Shown here: positions 25,004 through 34,786 of the stretch, one piece after another
Position numbering within the stretch: position 1 is the first letter of the stretch
Layout of the letters: every line of letters begins with the position of its first letter
Assembly (NCBI GenBank): GCA_020636495.1
Contig: JACJXQ010000008.1
Coordinates: 620,001 to 684,000 of the forward strand
Direction of reading: 5' to 3'
DNA length: 64,000 bases
From: Chitinophagales bacterium
GTDB lineage: Bacteria > Bacteroidota > Bacteroidia > Chitinophagales > Chitinophagaceae
Made by a program: the position numbers and the translations under genes
The notes under the pieces: generated by a model
Database searches by the model: none
What the model was told of the DNA's origin: nothing
Seen by the model: the letters and a program-made list of their open reading frames with translations, nothing else

Positions 25004-25471
25004 ATGGAAAGAGTAAGGTCTTTTGCTAATATTGTCATTTTCGCTGCTGTTACAGCTATTTTATTTGTGTCTTGCGCTAACCCTAAGGACCTGGAATACC
25101 AGGATGTAAAGAACTTCAGGCTAATGGAAGTAAGTATGCGCCCGAAAATTGGCATGGATGTGCAGTTTTACAACCCCAATAAATTCGGAATGACCATGAA
25201 GGACGCTAATATAGACCTCTACCTGAATGGCAGGCTAGTAGGTAATGCCAGGCTTGCGCAAACCTATGATGTGCCGGGCCTGGATACTTTTTTATTACCT
25301 GTTAACCTGACCGCTGATCTGCAACAGGTATTACCCAATGCCTTGGCGATACTTGCAAATAATACAATTGACGTAGAACTGAAGGGGCATGTAAAAGCCG
25401 GCAGAGGTGTATTTATCAACGTACCTATAAGTTACAAAGGGAAGCAGGAGCTTAACGTTACCGGACTTTAA
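25004..25471 (+). CDS. LEA type 2 (LEA14-like) lipoprotein
   Basis: From ATG 25004 the protein has 155 residues and a lipoprotein signal with lipobox FVSC; the upstream in-frame TTG lies before a TATATTTG box (24978-24985) and is rejected. The mature part is a LEA14/WHy-type beta-sandwich: DVQFYNPNKFGMTMKDANID, LYLNGRLVGNARL and VPISYKG. These domains occur in bacterial envelope proteins of unknown, perhaps stress-related, function. It converges with the following minus-strand gene. Confidence 0.82.
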   Translation: MERVRSFANIVIFAAVTAILFVSCANPKDLEYQDVKNFRLMEVSMRPKIGMDVQFYNPNKFGMTMKDANIDLYLNGRLVGNARLAQTYDVPGLDTFLLPVNLTADLQQVLPNALAILANNTIDVELKGHVKAGRGVFINVPISYKGKQELNVTGL

Positions 25472-25486
25472 CTTATTTTATTCTCA

Positions 25487-25879
25487 TCAGGGATAAAGTG
25501 TTTTTTCAAATTGGTGTGTCCACGTGTCAATAGACTGGCGGTTGCGGATGAGATTTGGCTGATAGGACTGAAACTGCGCCATGAGCTGGCGTTGGCGATC
25601 AAGTTTGTCTTTGAGTTTTCTTTTTTCGCTGCCGTCTGCTGAGTCTATAGCAGCCTGTGTCGTTTTAATAAAGGTTTCCATACTTTTTGAAACATCTTTG
25701 AACAAGATGTTTGCAGCACTTTCGTTTCCTTCATTCAGGTAGCTGGTCAGTTGCCGCACTTTAGATTGAAATATTACACGCTGGTCGGGCTGAGCGTTGA
25801 TTTCAGCAATAGTGTCTGTTTGTCCTGAAGAGCCAAAAGGCTGAGCACAGTATATTAGTATAACCAATAGGAACCTCAT
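25487..25879 (-). CDS. Small exported protein, unknown
   Basis: Using ATG 25879 gives 130 residues with signal peptide MRFLLVILIYCAQPFGSSGQ; the frame is open nine codons further. The mature part is mostly alpha-helical and rich in Gln, Lys and Asp (KRKLKDKLDRQRQLMAQFQS), consistent with a small helical bundle. No family recognised. It lies 53 bases downstream of the UbiD gene on the same strand and may be co-transcribed with it. Confidence 0.72.
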   Translation of the reverse strand: MRFLLVILIYCAQPFGSSGQTDTIAEINAQPDQRVIFQSKVRQLTSYLNEGNESAANILFKDVSKSMETFIKTTQAAIDSADGSEKRKLKDKLDRQRQLMAQFQSYQPNLIRNRQSIDTWTHQFEKTLYP

Positions 25880-25931
25880 GTAAAGCGGCTTTACATAAAT
25901 GTACAAAAAACGACTATATCAATCCCTTTAT

Positions 25932-27839
25932 TTAGCTACCCGGAATCTGAGCTTCCTCGCCATACATCTGCGATTCGTACTTGAGCGAGGGGGAAGGTAT
26001 CAACGTTCCCAGTCCCATCTCCGCCCATTTCTCATCTACAGATCTTATGGTTGCCTTATCGGCCACTATGATATTGGGCCATGGGCGCTCAAATCCATCA
26101 AGTGGTTTGGTTTTGAGTGTACCATCCAGCCCTAATATGTCATGTTCAGTACCACCGTAAAAATGATCGCGACGTGGATCAAGGTTATTGCAGAAACGCC
26201 AGAGTGTGTCGGCAATATCGTTCACATTTACAGTATGTTCAACATACAGTATCATTTTTATTCCGGTCACAGCAGGCAGCTCACATAGCGAAAGATGCAG
26301 ATCTTCTACCTGTCTTTTGCGTGTTTTCTCAACAGATACGAACAAAACAGGTAACTGCACATCTGCCGCAAGTGATGAGTTGATACCTTTGATTTCAGGA
26401 TACTCAGACATGATTTCCTGTGCCGAAAAATCTTTGGAAATCGTGAACGGCGTAAGTGGCGTAGTTATTTCTTCGTCCCATTTCTTCGTCCCGTCAATAC
26501 ACATCTTTCCTCCAAAGCCCAGCTTGCTGCAGCTATGGTCAAGTACGTCCATTGGCCCCTGGCTGAAATAAACGTCTGTAGCAGGGTTCATGTTATTGAG
26601 CACATATTGCGCCAGTGTTTTATAGTCGCCTATATTGATGCCTCCGTCAGCAATTACCAGTATCTTGTTGAACATCATTTGCCCCGCACCCCACATAGCA
26701 TTCATAACCTTTTGCCCCTGTCCGGGATATTCTTTTTCAATCGAGGTAATAACAAGGTTGTGGAATACACCTTCTACCGGCATATTCATATCTACTATTT
26801 CCGGCACCATAGTCATTTTTATCGGTGCCAGGAATATACGTTCAGTAGCTTTGCCCAACCATGCATCTTCCTGTGGCGGTATACCTACAATAGTAGCGGG
26901 GTAAACAGCGTTCTTTTTATGTGTAATAGCTGTAACATGGAAACGTGGGTAGAAATCAGGTAGCGAATAATACCCTGTATGATCGCCGAAGGGGCCTTCC
27001 CATATCAGCTCTTCATTCGGGTCTACATATCCTTCTATTATGAAATCTGCATCAGCAGGCACCTCTATTTCAGGTTGTGTGATACATTTTACCAGCTCTA
27101 CTTTTTTCTTTCGAAGAAATCCCGCCAGCATGTATTCATCTACATTTTCGGGCAGCGGAGCTGTCGCAGAATAAGTATATACAGGGTCACCACCAATTGC
27201 TACTGCTACCGGCATTTTCTTACCCAGCTTTTTGTATTCGTTAAAGTGTTTGGCAGATACCTTGTGCTTATGCCAGTGCATGCCGGTCATGGTTGGGCTG
27301 AACACTTGCATACGGTACATGCCTATGTTGCGTATGCCATTGTTGGGGTCTTTGGTGTGTATGGCAGGCAGTGTGATGAACCTTCCGCCGTCTTTGGGCC
27401 AGCATTTCAGTATGGGTAGTTTATCAAGATCGGGGTTGTCCAAAATTACCTCCTGGCAGGTGCCACGTCCGCTTACTACTTTAGGCATCCACGACGCAAA
27501 CTTGCCCAACTGTGGCAGCATGGCAAGTTTCTCCAGCAAACCGTTTTTGGGGCCGGTCAGCATTTTGAACAGGTTCTCTATATCCCTTGCAACTTCGTCC
27601 AGTTCGTTGACACCCAGTGCTATGCACATACGTTTTTCACTACCCATACCATTGATAAGCAGTGGAAAATCTGTTCCGGTATTTTCAAAAAGAAGTGCTT
27701 TGTTCCTGTCAGGAGTTTTAGATATCCTGTCAGTTACTTCGGCTATTTCCAGCACAGGGTCTGTAAATGTTTTGATGCGTATCAGCTCACCTTCTGCTTC
27801 TAGTTTCTCAATAAATGCCTGTAACGATTTATATGCCAT
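25932..27839 (-). CDS. UbiD family decarboxylase
   Basis: From ATG 27839 (MAYKSLQAFIEKLEAEGELI) the protein has 635 residues, a little longer than E. coli UbiD, as is usual in Bacteroidota. UbiD signatures are present throughout: GMGSEKRMCIALGV, MYRMQVFSPTMTGMHWHKHK, VAIGGDP, EGPFGDHTGYYS and PLLATYG-like C-terminal blocks. These enzymes use prenylated FMN, made by UbiX, to decarboxylate aromatic or unsaturated acids. In a quinone pathway the substrate would be a polyprenyl hydroxybenzoate or a naphthoate; which one applies here is not shown. No ubiX is adjacent. Confidence 0.92.
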   Translation of the reverse strand: MAYKSLQAFIEKLEAEGELIRIKTFTDPVLEIAEVTDRISKTPDRNKALLFENTGTDFPLLINGMGSEKRMCIALGVNELDEVARDIENLFKMLTGPKNGLLEKLAMLPQLGKFASWMPKVVSGRGTCQEVILDNPDLDKLPILKCWPKDGGRFITLPAIHTKDPNNGIRNIGMYRMQVFSPTMTGMHWHKHKVSAKHFNEYKKLGKKMPVAVAIGGDPVYTYSATAPLPENVDEYMLAGFLRKKKVELVKCITQPEIEVPADADFIIEGYVDPNEELIWEGPFGDHTGYYSLPDFYPRFHVTAITHKKNAVYPATIVGIPPQEDAWLGKATERIFLAPIKMTMVPEIVDMNMPVEGVFHNLVITSIEKEYPGQGQKVMNAMWGAGQMMFNKILVIADGGINIGDYKTLAQYVLNNMNPATDVYFSQGPMDVLDHSCSKLGFGGKMCIDGTKKWDEEITTPLTPFTISKDFSAQEIMSEYPEIKGINSSLAADVQLPVLFVSVEKTRKRQVEDLHLSLCELPAVTGIKMILYVEHTVNVNDIADTLWRFCNNLDPRRDHFYGGTEHDILGLDGTLKTKPLDGFERPWPNIIVADKATIRSVDEKWAEMGLGTLIPSPSLKYESQMYGEEAQIPGS

Positions 27840-27967
27840 ATGATCCTGTTCTGATTGTAAACAAACCAACTACGGATTTGGTTTGCCGGGTGCAAAGTTA
27901 GTATACCCTGCCTTAAGAGTTGTATATAAAGGTATAGGCAGTATAAATGTCTATTTTTGCCCGGCAG

Positions 27968-28678
27968 ATGAAGAATAACACTAATTCAGGCAAAAGGCAT
28001 GCTATACGCGTAGCATTGATCATACTGGTATGTATTGCTGTGGCAAAAATATATATGTATTGCGCTCAAGTACTGTATGAGAATACGGCCAATAAACATT
28101 GGCAGGGAGCACGCTACCTGGCCAGGAAGAGCAATCCGGCTAATATTAGTGCAGCTGATTCCTGCGCGGGTTTGTTACATACAGGCGACCTTGTCGTGCG
28201 CAGGGGTGATGATATGACGAGCTTTATGTTGTCTCAACTGAACAGGAGAGATAAAAGTTATTCGCATTGCGGGTTAGTTATTGTCGAAAATGGGAAGCCA
28301 TATGTGTATCACAGTATAGGTGGCGAGGATAACCCCGATGCTTTGCTCAGGAGAGACCCTGCTGAAACCTGGTTCTCACCGGCAAATAACCTTTGTATAG
28401 CCACATACAGGTATGACATGAGCGACAGTATAATAAACAGGCTTGTGGATATGGTATATACATATTACAGGGAGAAGAGGATGTTTGACATGGACTTTGA
28501 TATAGAAACCGATGACCGGCTTTATTGCTCTGAAATGGTGTATAAAGCAGTTAGTACGGCTACGGGTGACATATCATATATACCTTCAGGTGATGCATAT
28601 GGTAAACATTTTACAGGTGTTGACGACCTATACCTTAACCAGCATACAAGGTGCATTTGCCAAGTTCGATATAAGTAA
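27968..28678 (+). CDS. YiiX/YebB-like permuted NlpC/P60 cysteine hydrolase
   Basis: I choose ATG 27968 (236 residues) because the earlier ATG at 27947 precedes TATTTTTG (27952-27959), a good -7 box. A signal anchor lies near residues 10-32. The catalytic domain is circularly permuted: the histidine lies in SHCGLVIV and the cysteine in the later LYCSEMVYKA, as in the YiiX/YaeF amidases. Members cleave amide or ester bonds of lipids or cell-wall peptides; this substrate is unknown. The start of the next gene's promoter lies within its 3' end. Confidence 0.85.
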   Translation: MKNNTNSGKRHAIRVALIILVCIAVAKIYMYCAQVLYENTANKHWQGARYLARKSNPANISAADSCAGLLHTGDLVVRRGDDMTSFMLSQLNRRDKSYSHCGLVIVENGKPYVYHSIGGEDNPDALLRRDPAETWFSPANNLCIATYRYDMSDSIINRLVDMVYTYYREKRMFDMDFDIETDDRLYCSEMVYKAVSTATGDISYIPSGDAYGKHFTGVDDLYLNQHTRCICQVRYK

Positions 28679-28686
28679 TACCTTTG
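28656..28686 (+). promoter_or_regulatory. Consensus Bacteroidota promoter, TTTG-N19-TACCTTTG
   Basis: TTTG at 28656-28659, a 19-base spacer, and TACCTTTG at 28679-28686 match the consensus. It overlaps the end of the YiiX-like gene and would start the DUF4878 lipoprotein mRNA about 15 bases before its ATG. Confidence 0.7.
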
Positions 28687-28707
28687 CCCATACACAAATA
28701 GTGACCA

Positions 28708-29139
28708 ATGAGATATAATCGTTTTATTGCAATTTTTGCGGCTCTATTAATGCTTGGACTGGCCAGCTGTACAGACAACTCGCCAAAGGCAGTAGCCGAA
28801 AAATTCCTGAATGCTTTTTATCATAAAGACTATGAAAAGGCCAGGTCGGTGTCAACCGAAAAAACCATTGAACTGGTGAACCTGATGGAGCAATTCTCTA
28901 TACAACAGCCGGACTCTGTAAAGCAAAACGCCAAACTCATTAAGATCGAAATTGTTGATGTAAAAGAAGAGGGAGACAAAGCGACGGTTATCTACACAGC
29001 ATCTAACGAGCCGGGGGAGCAAAAACTAAGGCTTGAAAAACAAAACGGCAAATGGTTGGTGAGCCACTCCAAGCAGGACGATCTGGACGAAGAGCCATCT
29101 GAAGAAGGCATATTAGAAGGTGACGCCACAGAAATGTAA
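28708..29139 (+). CDS. DUF4878 domain lipoprotein
   Basis: A 143-residue lipoprotein (lipobox LASC) with one NTF2-like DUF4878 domain: SPKAVAEKFLNAFYHKDYEK at the start of the mature part and QNGKWLVSHSK at the end, followed by an acidic tail. NTF2-like lipoproteins are common in the envelope; no catalytic residues are evident. It has its own consensus promoter and is followed by a terminator. Confidence 0.85.
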   Translation: MRYNRFIAIFAALLMLGLASCTDNSPKAVAEKFLNAFYHKDYEKARSVSTEKTIELVNLMEQFSIQQPDSVKQNAKLIKIEIVDVKEEGDKATVIYTASNEPGEQKLRLEKQNGKWLVSHSKQDDLDEEPSEEGILEGDATEM

Positions 29140-29164
29140 TTGAGGGAAAGTATTTTCGAATATC

Positions 29165-29189
29165 AGGCTGCCCTATGGCGGCCTTTTTT
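29165..29189 (+). terminator. Terminator of the DUF4878 gene
   Basis: 8-bp stem with one G-U pair (29165-29172 with 29177-29184), followed by TTTTT. Confidence 0.7.
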
Positions 29190-29194
29190 ATTGA

Positions 29195-30679
29195 TTACAA
29201 TGTAGCTCCAAAGAAGAGATAAGCCATTACGATAGAGGTAATGATACCTACAAGATCGGCCAGTAGCATGTAACCAATAGTATAGCGTGTATTCTTTACT
29301 GCAACTGCACCAAAATAAACCGCTATTACATAAAAGGTCGTATCAGAAGCTCCCTGCATAATGCCAGATAGTCTTCCTGGAAAGGAGTCAGCACCAAATG
29401 TATTCATGGTATCTACCATCATGCCACGAGCGCCGCTGCCACTTAATGGCCTGATAAGTGCCGTTGGCAACGCGTCAACAAAATGAGTGTCCATACCTGT
29501 AGCTATAAACAGGTGTTTCATTCCATTGATAACGATATCAAAAGCACCGCTTGTGCGTAACAAACTTATGGCCACCAGCATACCCACCAGGTAAGGTATG
29601 ATCCTTATTGAGGTTTCAAAGCCGCCTTTGGCACCACTTACAAAAGCATCGAATATGTCTATTTTTTTGTACAAACCACCTAGTACGATAGCTACTATAA
29701 TGAGTAGTATTAACCCATTGCTGAGTATAGATGAAAAACTCTGCACCCTGTCCATGCTCAGCGATGTGACATATACTACCAGCAGAGCCACTATAGCAGA
29801 AATACCACCTATCCACGCAAGTATTACCGGCTGAAACAGGTTGATCTTTTGCCTTACAGATACCAGTGTCATTGCAGCAAGTGTTGCCATGAACGTAGCT
29901 ATCATGCAGGGTATGAAAATATCAGTAGGGTTGGATGCACCCATTGAGGAACGTATAGCTATAATGCTGACGGGAATGAGCGTTAATCCTGATGCATGCA
30001 GGCACAGGAACATGATCTGTGCATTGGATGCCGTGTTCTTATCCGGGTTTATCTCCTGCAGGCTTTCCATAGCTTTCAGGCCGAATGGTGTCGCTGCATT
30101 GTCCAGCCCCAGCAGGTTGGCAGAGAAGTTCATCATCATATGCCCGAAAGCGGGATGCCCTTTAGGTACGTCAGGAAAGAGTCGGGTAAAGAAAGGCCCG
30201 ATGATACGTGATAAAAGATTGATGCCTCCCGCACGTTCAGCAATCCCCATAATACCCATGAACAGTGCCATGATGCCAATAAGTCCTATACATATGTTTA
30301 CAGCAATTTTACAGGTTTCTATAATCCCGTCATTGTGTTTTACCAGGAGGTCTTTTACATTGTTAAAGGTCAAAGCTTTGGCTCCGGGTGTTACCTGTGC
30401 CAGAGCTATTATGTTTGCCGAACGGGTATCGCTACAAATGATAACATCTGCAGCATGTACACTGTCTGCAGGCAGGTAGCCGTATTGCTGTATCTGTGTT
30501 TCAAAAGATGCGGAGGGAGCATTCCCTTCAATGACATAATAAATGGTCGGGTATTCATCGGAAGATTTACCGGTAACCATACGGCCGAATACTTCTTTAT
30601 CTCCATAGTATGTAAACTGTATACCAGCCATTACTATGGCTACCAGGATGAATGCAGCCCATATCTTACTTAATGCCAT
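29195..30679 (-). CDS. SpmA/SpmB-type nucleoside-recognition (Gate) membrane protein
   Basis: A 494-residue integral membrane protein with two tandem Gate domains, equal to a fusion of the spore maturation proteins SpmA and SpmB. The first Gate domain includes NLLGLDNAATPFGLKAMESL and the second GASDTTFYVIAVYFG. A short extracytoplasmic insert sits at about residues 25-95. Such fusions are widespread in non-sporulating Bacteroidota; they belong to the transporter-like Gate clan, but the transported solute is unknown. The gene stands alone. Confidence 0.88.
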   Translation of the reverse strand: MALSKIWAAFILVAIVMAGIQFTYYGDKEVFGRMVTGKSSDEYPTIYYVIEGNAPSASFETQIQQYGYLPADSVHAADVIICSDTRSANIIALAQVTPGAKALTFNNVKDLLVKHNDGIIETCKIAVNICIGLIGIMALFMGIMGIAERAGGINLLSRIIGPFFTRLFPDVPKGHPAFGHMMMNFSANLLGLDNAATPFGLKAMESLQEINPDKNTASNAQIMFLCLHASGLTLIPVSIIAIRSSMGASNPTDIFIPCMIATFMATLAAMTLVSVRQKINLFQPVILAWIGGISAIVALLVVYVTSLSMDRVQSFSSILSNGLILLIIVAIVLGGLYKKIDIFDAFVSGAKGGFETSIRIIPYLVGMLVAISLLRTSGAFDIVINGMKHLFIATGMDTHFVDALPTALIRPLSGSGARGMMVDTMNTFGADSFPGRLSGIMQGASDTTFYVIAVYFGAVAVKNTRYTIGYMLLADLVGIITSIVMAYLFFGATL

Positions 30680-30747
30680 AAAACCTGTATCAGGTTTTGA
30701 AGGTAAAAAACTTAAAGTTGAAAGAGAAATAAAGCAAACACACCCAT

Positions 30748-31329
30748 TTAAGTAGTTTGCTTGTCAATTACTTGAGGACGGTCGTGTCCTTCGTAGCTGT
30801 CCATCTTATCCAGCAGTTCAGTTAAAGACTGACTGAACATTAGTATCGACCGGGTACATTCATCCAGGAAACCTTCCTGCACCATAGTTGAGTTCATGGC
30901 TTTAAGCGGATCGTAATAACCATTGATATTCAGCAGGCCTATTGGTTTTGAGTGCATGCCCAACTGCCCCCACGTCAACATCTCAAACATCTCGTCCATG
31001 GTTCCCCAACCGCCCGGAAGCACCAATACTCCATCACACTTGTCATACATCTTTAGCTTGCGCTCGTGCATCGTTTCTACTACTATGAGTTCTGTTAGCC
31101 CGTCGTGCGCTATCTCTTTTGTTTGCAGGAATCCCGGAATAATACCGGTTATTTTACCGTTGTTAGACAGTACGCCGTCTGCCACGGCACCCATAATACC
31201 TATCCTGGCTGCACCATATACTACTTCAATACCCCTTTCGGCAAGTTGCCTGCCTACCTGGTAAGCTTCCTCCCTGTAGATGTCATTGTATCCGTCACCC
31301 GAACCGCAAAAAACCGCTATACTCTTCAT
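30748..31329 (-). CDS. LOG family protein (TIGR00730 Rossmann fold)
   Basis: A 193-residue cytoplasmic protein with the lysine decarboxylase-like (LOG) signature PGGWGTMDEMFEMLTW, matching the PGGxGTxxE motif, and FCGSGDG at the N-terminus. Characterised relatives hydrolyse nucleoside 5'-monophosphates to free base and ribose-5-phosphate, including cytokinin ribotides. In this organism nucleotide salvage or clean-up is the likely role. Confidence 0.9.
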   Translation of the reverse strand: MKSIAVFCGSGDGYNDIYREEAYQVGRQLAERGIEVVYGAARIGIMGAVADGVLSNNGKITGIIPGFLQTKEIAHDGLTELIVVETMHERKLKMYDKCDGVLVLPGGWGTMDEMFEMLTWGQLGMHSKPIGLLNINGYYDPLKAMNSTMVQEGFLDECTRSILMFSQSLTELLDKMDSYEGHDRPQVIDKQTT

Positions 31330-31405
31330 TAGTGTTGGTACGTTTTAGTATTGATCAAAGATAAGTGCTTATCAATGAAAAGCTGTTCAACCGATATTAA
31401 ACAAA

Positions 31406-32620
31406 TTATAAAACTTCTACCTGGTTGCGTAGCAGGTCTTCAAACTCATCGCGCTCGCGTATCACAAAAGCTTTACCTTCTTTTATCATTACTTCTGCCG
31501 GTTTCAGTCTCGAGTTGAAGTTGCTGCTCATTTCAAAACAGTAGGCACCTGCGTTGTGAAAAACAAGCAGATCGTTTTCGTGTACTTCATTTATTACACG
31601 GTCCCAGGCAAAAGTGTCCGTTTCGCAAATATTACCTACAACGGTATAGATACGTTTCGCTCCATCTGGGTTAGATATGTTGCTGATCTTATGATATGAG
31701 TCGTAGAACATAGGGCGTATCAGGTGATTGAAACCGGAATTTACACCTACAAATACAGTGGCGGGTGTTTGTTTGATAACATTGGCTTTAACGATAAAGC
31801 TGCCACATTCGCTCACCAGGTATTTGCCCGGTTCAAACCATATTTCCAAAGGCTTGCCATACTCCGCTTCAAATTCTTTTACTGCATCAGTAAGTTGTTT
31901 CCCCAGGGCATCTACGTCTGTTTCTATTTCGTCATCGCGGTAAGGCACTTTAAATCCACTTCCCAGGTCAAGGTATTCAAGGTTGTCAAAGTGACGCGCC
32001 ATCTCGAACATAACCTCTAATCCGCGCAGGAAAACAGCTGCGTCTTTGATCTCGCTGCCGGTATGCATATGCAGGCCGCGTACGTTCAGGTTGGTGGTTT
32101 TAACCACACGCTCTATGTGCCTCATCTGGTGGATGGAGATACCGAACTTACTGTCTACGTGCCCTGTAGAAATTTTGTAGTTGCCACCCGCCTCAATGTG
32201 TGGATTGATACGGATGCATATAGGATAGGTATTCCCGAACTTGTGTCCGAACAACTCAAGTATTGAGATGTTGTCGATATTGATATTTACACCCAGTTCT
32301 GTTCCCTGTACGATCTCGTCAAAATCAACACAGTTGGGCGTAAACAGTATATTCTCTTTGGCAAATCCCGCTTTGAGGGCCAGTTTTACTTCATAAATAC
32401 TCACACAGTCTACGTTCGAGCCGAGGCTCTTCAGGTATTTAAGCACGTTGATATTGGTCAGTGCCTTGCAGGCATAGAATATTTTGGTCGGGTGGTCTTT
32501 AAAAGCCTCCTTCAGTTTATTGTATTGCTGAGCTATTTTCTCTGCATGATATACATAAGTGGGTGTGCCAAACTCTTTGGCCACTGCTATCAACTGCTCG
32601 TTACTGATCGGTTCGTACAT
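31406..32620 (-). CDS. lysA: Diaminopimelate decarboxylase
   Basis: A 404-residue fold type III PLP enzyme that makes L-lysine from meso-diaminopimelate. The PLP lysine is Lys52 in IFYACKALTN. GLHMHTGSEI, EPGKYLVSECG and NICETDTFAWDR (substrate/active-site Cys) are LysA signatures in the usual order, and the length is normal. It is monocistronic and separated from the upstream acs gene by a strong terminator. Confidence 0.95.
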   Translation of the reverse strand: MYEPISNEQLIAVAKEFGTPTYVYHAEKIAQQYNKLKEAFKDHPTKIFYACKALTNINVLKYLKSLGSNVDCVSIYEVKLALKAGFAKENILFTPNCVDFDEIVQGTELGVNINIDNISILELFGHKFGNTYPICIRINPHIEAGGNYKISTGHVDSKFGISIHQMRHIERVVKTTNLNVRGLHMHTGSEIKDAAVFLRGLEVMFEMARHFDNLEYLDLGSGFKVPYRDDEIETDVDALGKQLTDAVKEFEAEYGKPLEIWFEPGKYLVSECGSFIVKANVIKQTPATVFVGVNSGFNHLIRPMFYDSYHKISNISNPDGAKRIYTVVGNICETDTFAWDRVINEVHENDLLVFHNAGAYCFEMSSNFNSRLKPAEVMIKEGKAFVIRERDEFEDLLRNQVEVL

Positions 32621-32651
32621 GTTGTTTTATGAAATAAGTGTGCAAAAATAG

Positions 32652-32688
32652 AAAAAGAGCAGGTTATAAGTGCTAACCTGCTCTTTTT
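32652..32688 (-). terminator. Terminator of acs
   Basis: Perfect 15-bp stem (32652-32666 with 32674-32688) including A and T tracts, 22 bases past the acs stop on the minus strand. Confidence 0.9.
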
Positions 32689-32709
32689 AACCTGTTATAT
32701 TCAATATAA

Positions 32710-34614
32710 CTACTGTTTATTCTTTATGATCTCATCCACTACCGCAGGATCCAGCAGTGTAGTAGTATCGCCGAGTTTGTCAGTTTCACCCTCTGCTATT
32801 TTGCGTAATATCCGTCTCATAATTTTGCCACTGCGTGTTTTAGGCAGACCGGATACAAACTGTATCTTATCGGGCTTGGCTATAGGGCCGATGATGCGGG
32901 AAACTGTTTGCATGATATTGTTGCGCATATGGTCTTGATCTATATGTATGTGATCGGCTATCACGTAGGCATATATACCCGTGCCTTTTACGTCATGTGG
33001 ATAGCCTACTACGGCACTTTCAATCACCCCCTCGTGCATATTGATGGCGTTTTCTACCTCAGCAGTACCTATTCTGTGGCCACTTACGTTCATTACATCA
33101 TCCACACGCCCTGTAATGCGGTAGTTGCCTTTATCGTCCCTCAGACAACCATCCCCGGTAAAGTACATGCCGGGGTAGGCAGAAAAATAAGCCTGTTTAC
33201 AGCGTTCATGGTCGCCCCAGGTAGTACGTATCATAGACGGCCACGGGAATTTTATGCACAGATTGCCCGTTACATTGTTGCCTGACACCTCTTTACCCTG
33301 TTCATCCAGCAGTATGGGTTGTATGCCGGGCAATGGCAATGTAGCATGTGCAGGTTTAGCCGGGGTCACGCCTGCCAGGTTCGAAATCATAATACCTCCC
33401 GTTTCTGTTTGCCACCAGGTATCTACAACAGGACACTTTTTTTTGCCTATATGTTCATGAAACCAATGCCATGCTTCTTCGTTAATAGGCTCTCCAACAC
33501 TGCCTAATACTTTCAGACTACCCAGGTCGTGGTTTTCAACATATTCAAGACCACTAGCCATCAGGCTACGGATGGCTGTGGGTGCTGTGTACAGGATATT
33601 CACTTTGTGTTTATCAGTGATGTCCCAGAAACGGCCGGCATCCGGCCATGTGGGGATACCTTCAAACATTAATGATGTAGCGCCTGCTGCTAAGGGGCCA
33701 TATACTATGTAGCTGTGGCCTGTTATCCAACCAATATCTGCCGTACAGAAATAAATATCGCCCTGCTGATACTGAAATACGTTGACAAATGAATAAGTGG
33801 TATATATCATATATCCTCCGCAGGTGTGTACTACGCCTTTGGGTTTACCGGTAGAGCCTGATGTGTATAGGATGAACAGTGGGTCTTCCGCGTCCATTTC
33901 CACCGCCGGGAAATGATCTTCTTGTACCTTTTCCAGTTCATCGCTCCACCATACGTCCCTGTGGTGTATCATGCTCACCGCACAGCCTGTCCTTTCATAA
34001 ACAATCACCCTTTTTACAAACGGACAGGTTGTTAATGCATCATCTACAACGGATTTTAATTGTATTTCTTTTGCACCCCTGTAAGCACCATCGCCGGTAA
34101 TGATATATTCAGCCTGAGCATCCTGTACCCTGTCAGCTATACTCTGTGCGCTGAATCCCCCGAATATTACGGAATGTATCGCGCCCAGGCGCGCGCAGGC
34201 CAGCACTGCAATAGCAAGTTCTGCCACCATACCCATGTAAATGCATACACGATCACCTTTTTTTACCCCGTTATTGGCCAAAACATGAGCAAAACGACAT
34301 ACATGTCTGTGTAACTCTTTGTATGTGAATGTTTTAACTTCTTCATTGGGGTTGTTTGGCTCCCATGTGATGGCAATTGTATCTCCATTTTCAGCCAGGT
34401 GCCTGTCCAGGCAGTTTTCGGTTATGTTCAGCTTTGCCCCGATGAACCATTTCACGTCAGGCTTATTAAAGTTCCATTCCAGCACTTTGTCCCACTTTCT
34501 TTTCCAGGCAAAATGCTCTGCAACGCCTGCCCAGAAAGCTTCGGGGTTATTGATGCTCTCCGCATAAACACGGGTATATTCTTCACCTGTTTTTATCTGA
34601 AATGGATATGACAT
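32710..34614 (-). CDS. acs: Acetyl-CoA synthetase (acetate-CoA ligase, AMP-forming)
   Basis: A 634-residue ANL-superfamily enzyme. ATP-binding loop YTSGSTGKPKGVVH, the acetate-specific WWQTETGG block and the C-terminal LPKTRSGKIMRRILR, whose lysine is the usual acetylation-controlled residue, are all present. It activates acetate with ATP and CoA to feed the TCA and glyoxylate pathways. Length and start (SYPFQIKTGEEYTRVYAESI) fit Acs. Terminated by the hairpin at 32652-32688. Confidence 0.96.
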   Translation of the reverse strand: MSYPFQIKTGEEYTRVYAESINNPEAFWAGVAEHFAWKRKWDKVLEWNFNKPDVKWFIGAKLNITENCLDRHLAENGDTIAITWEPNNPNEEVKTFTYKELHRHVCRFAHVLANNGVKKGDRVCIYMGMVAELAIAVLACARLGAIHSVIFGGFSAQSIADRVQDAQAEYIITGDGAYRGAKEIQLKSVVDDALTTCPFVKRVIVYERTGCAVSMIHHRDVWWSDELEKVQEDHFPAVEMDAEDPLFILYTSGSTGKPKGVVHTCGGYMIYTTYSFVNVFQYQQGDIYFCTADIGWITGHSYIVYGPLAAGATSLMFEGIPTWPDAGRFWDITDKHKVNILYTAPTAIRSLMASGLEYVENHDLGSLKVLGSVGEPINEEAWHWFHEHIGKKKCPVVDTWWQTETGGIMISNLAGVTPAKPAHATLPLPGIQPILLDEQGKEVSGNNVTGNLCIKFPWPSMIRTTWGDHERCKQAYFSAYPGMYFTGDGCLRDDKGNYRITGRVDDVMNVSGHRIGTAEVENAINMHEGVIESAVVGYPHDVKGTGIYAYVIADHIHIDQDHMRNNIMQTVSRIIGPIAKPDKIQFVSGLPKTRSGKIMRRILRKIAEGETDKLGDTTTLLDPAVVDEIIKNKQ

Positions 34615-34786
34615 ATGGCTTGTTTTATTAAATCATCATTAAACTAATAAAAATTGCCTGTATTATGGAAAAACAACCAACGATACAATAATATTAACCG
34701 TCTGTAAATCACACGTTAAGTGATTTTAGGAATTTCTTAACTTTATTATACAAAAACCCGAAACCAGCCTTAGAACAAATAACGAT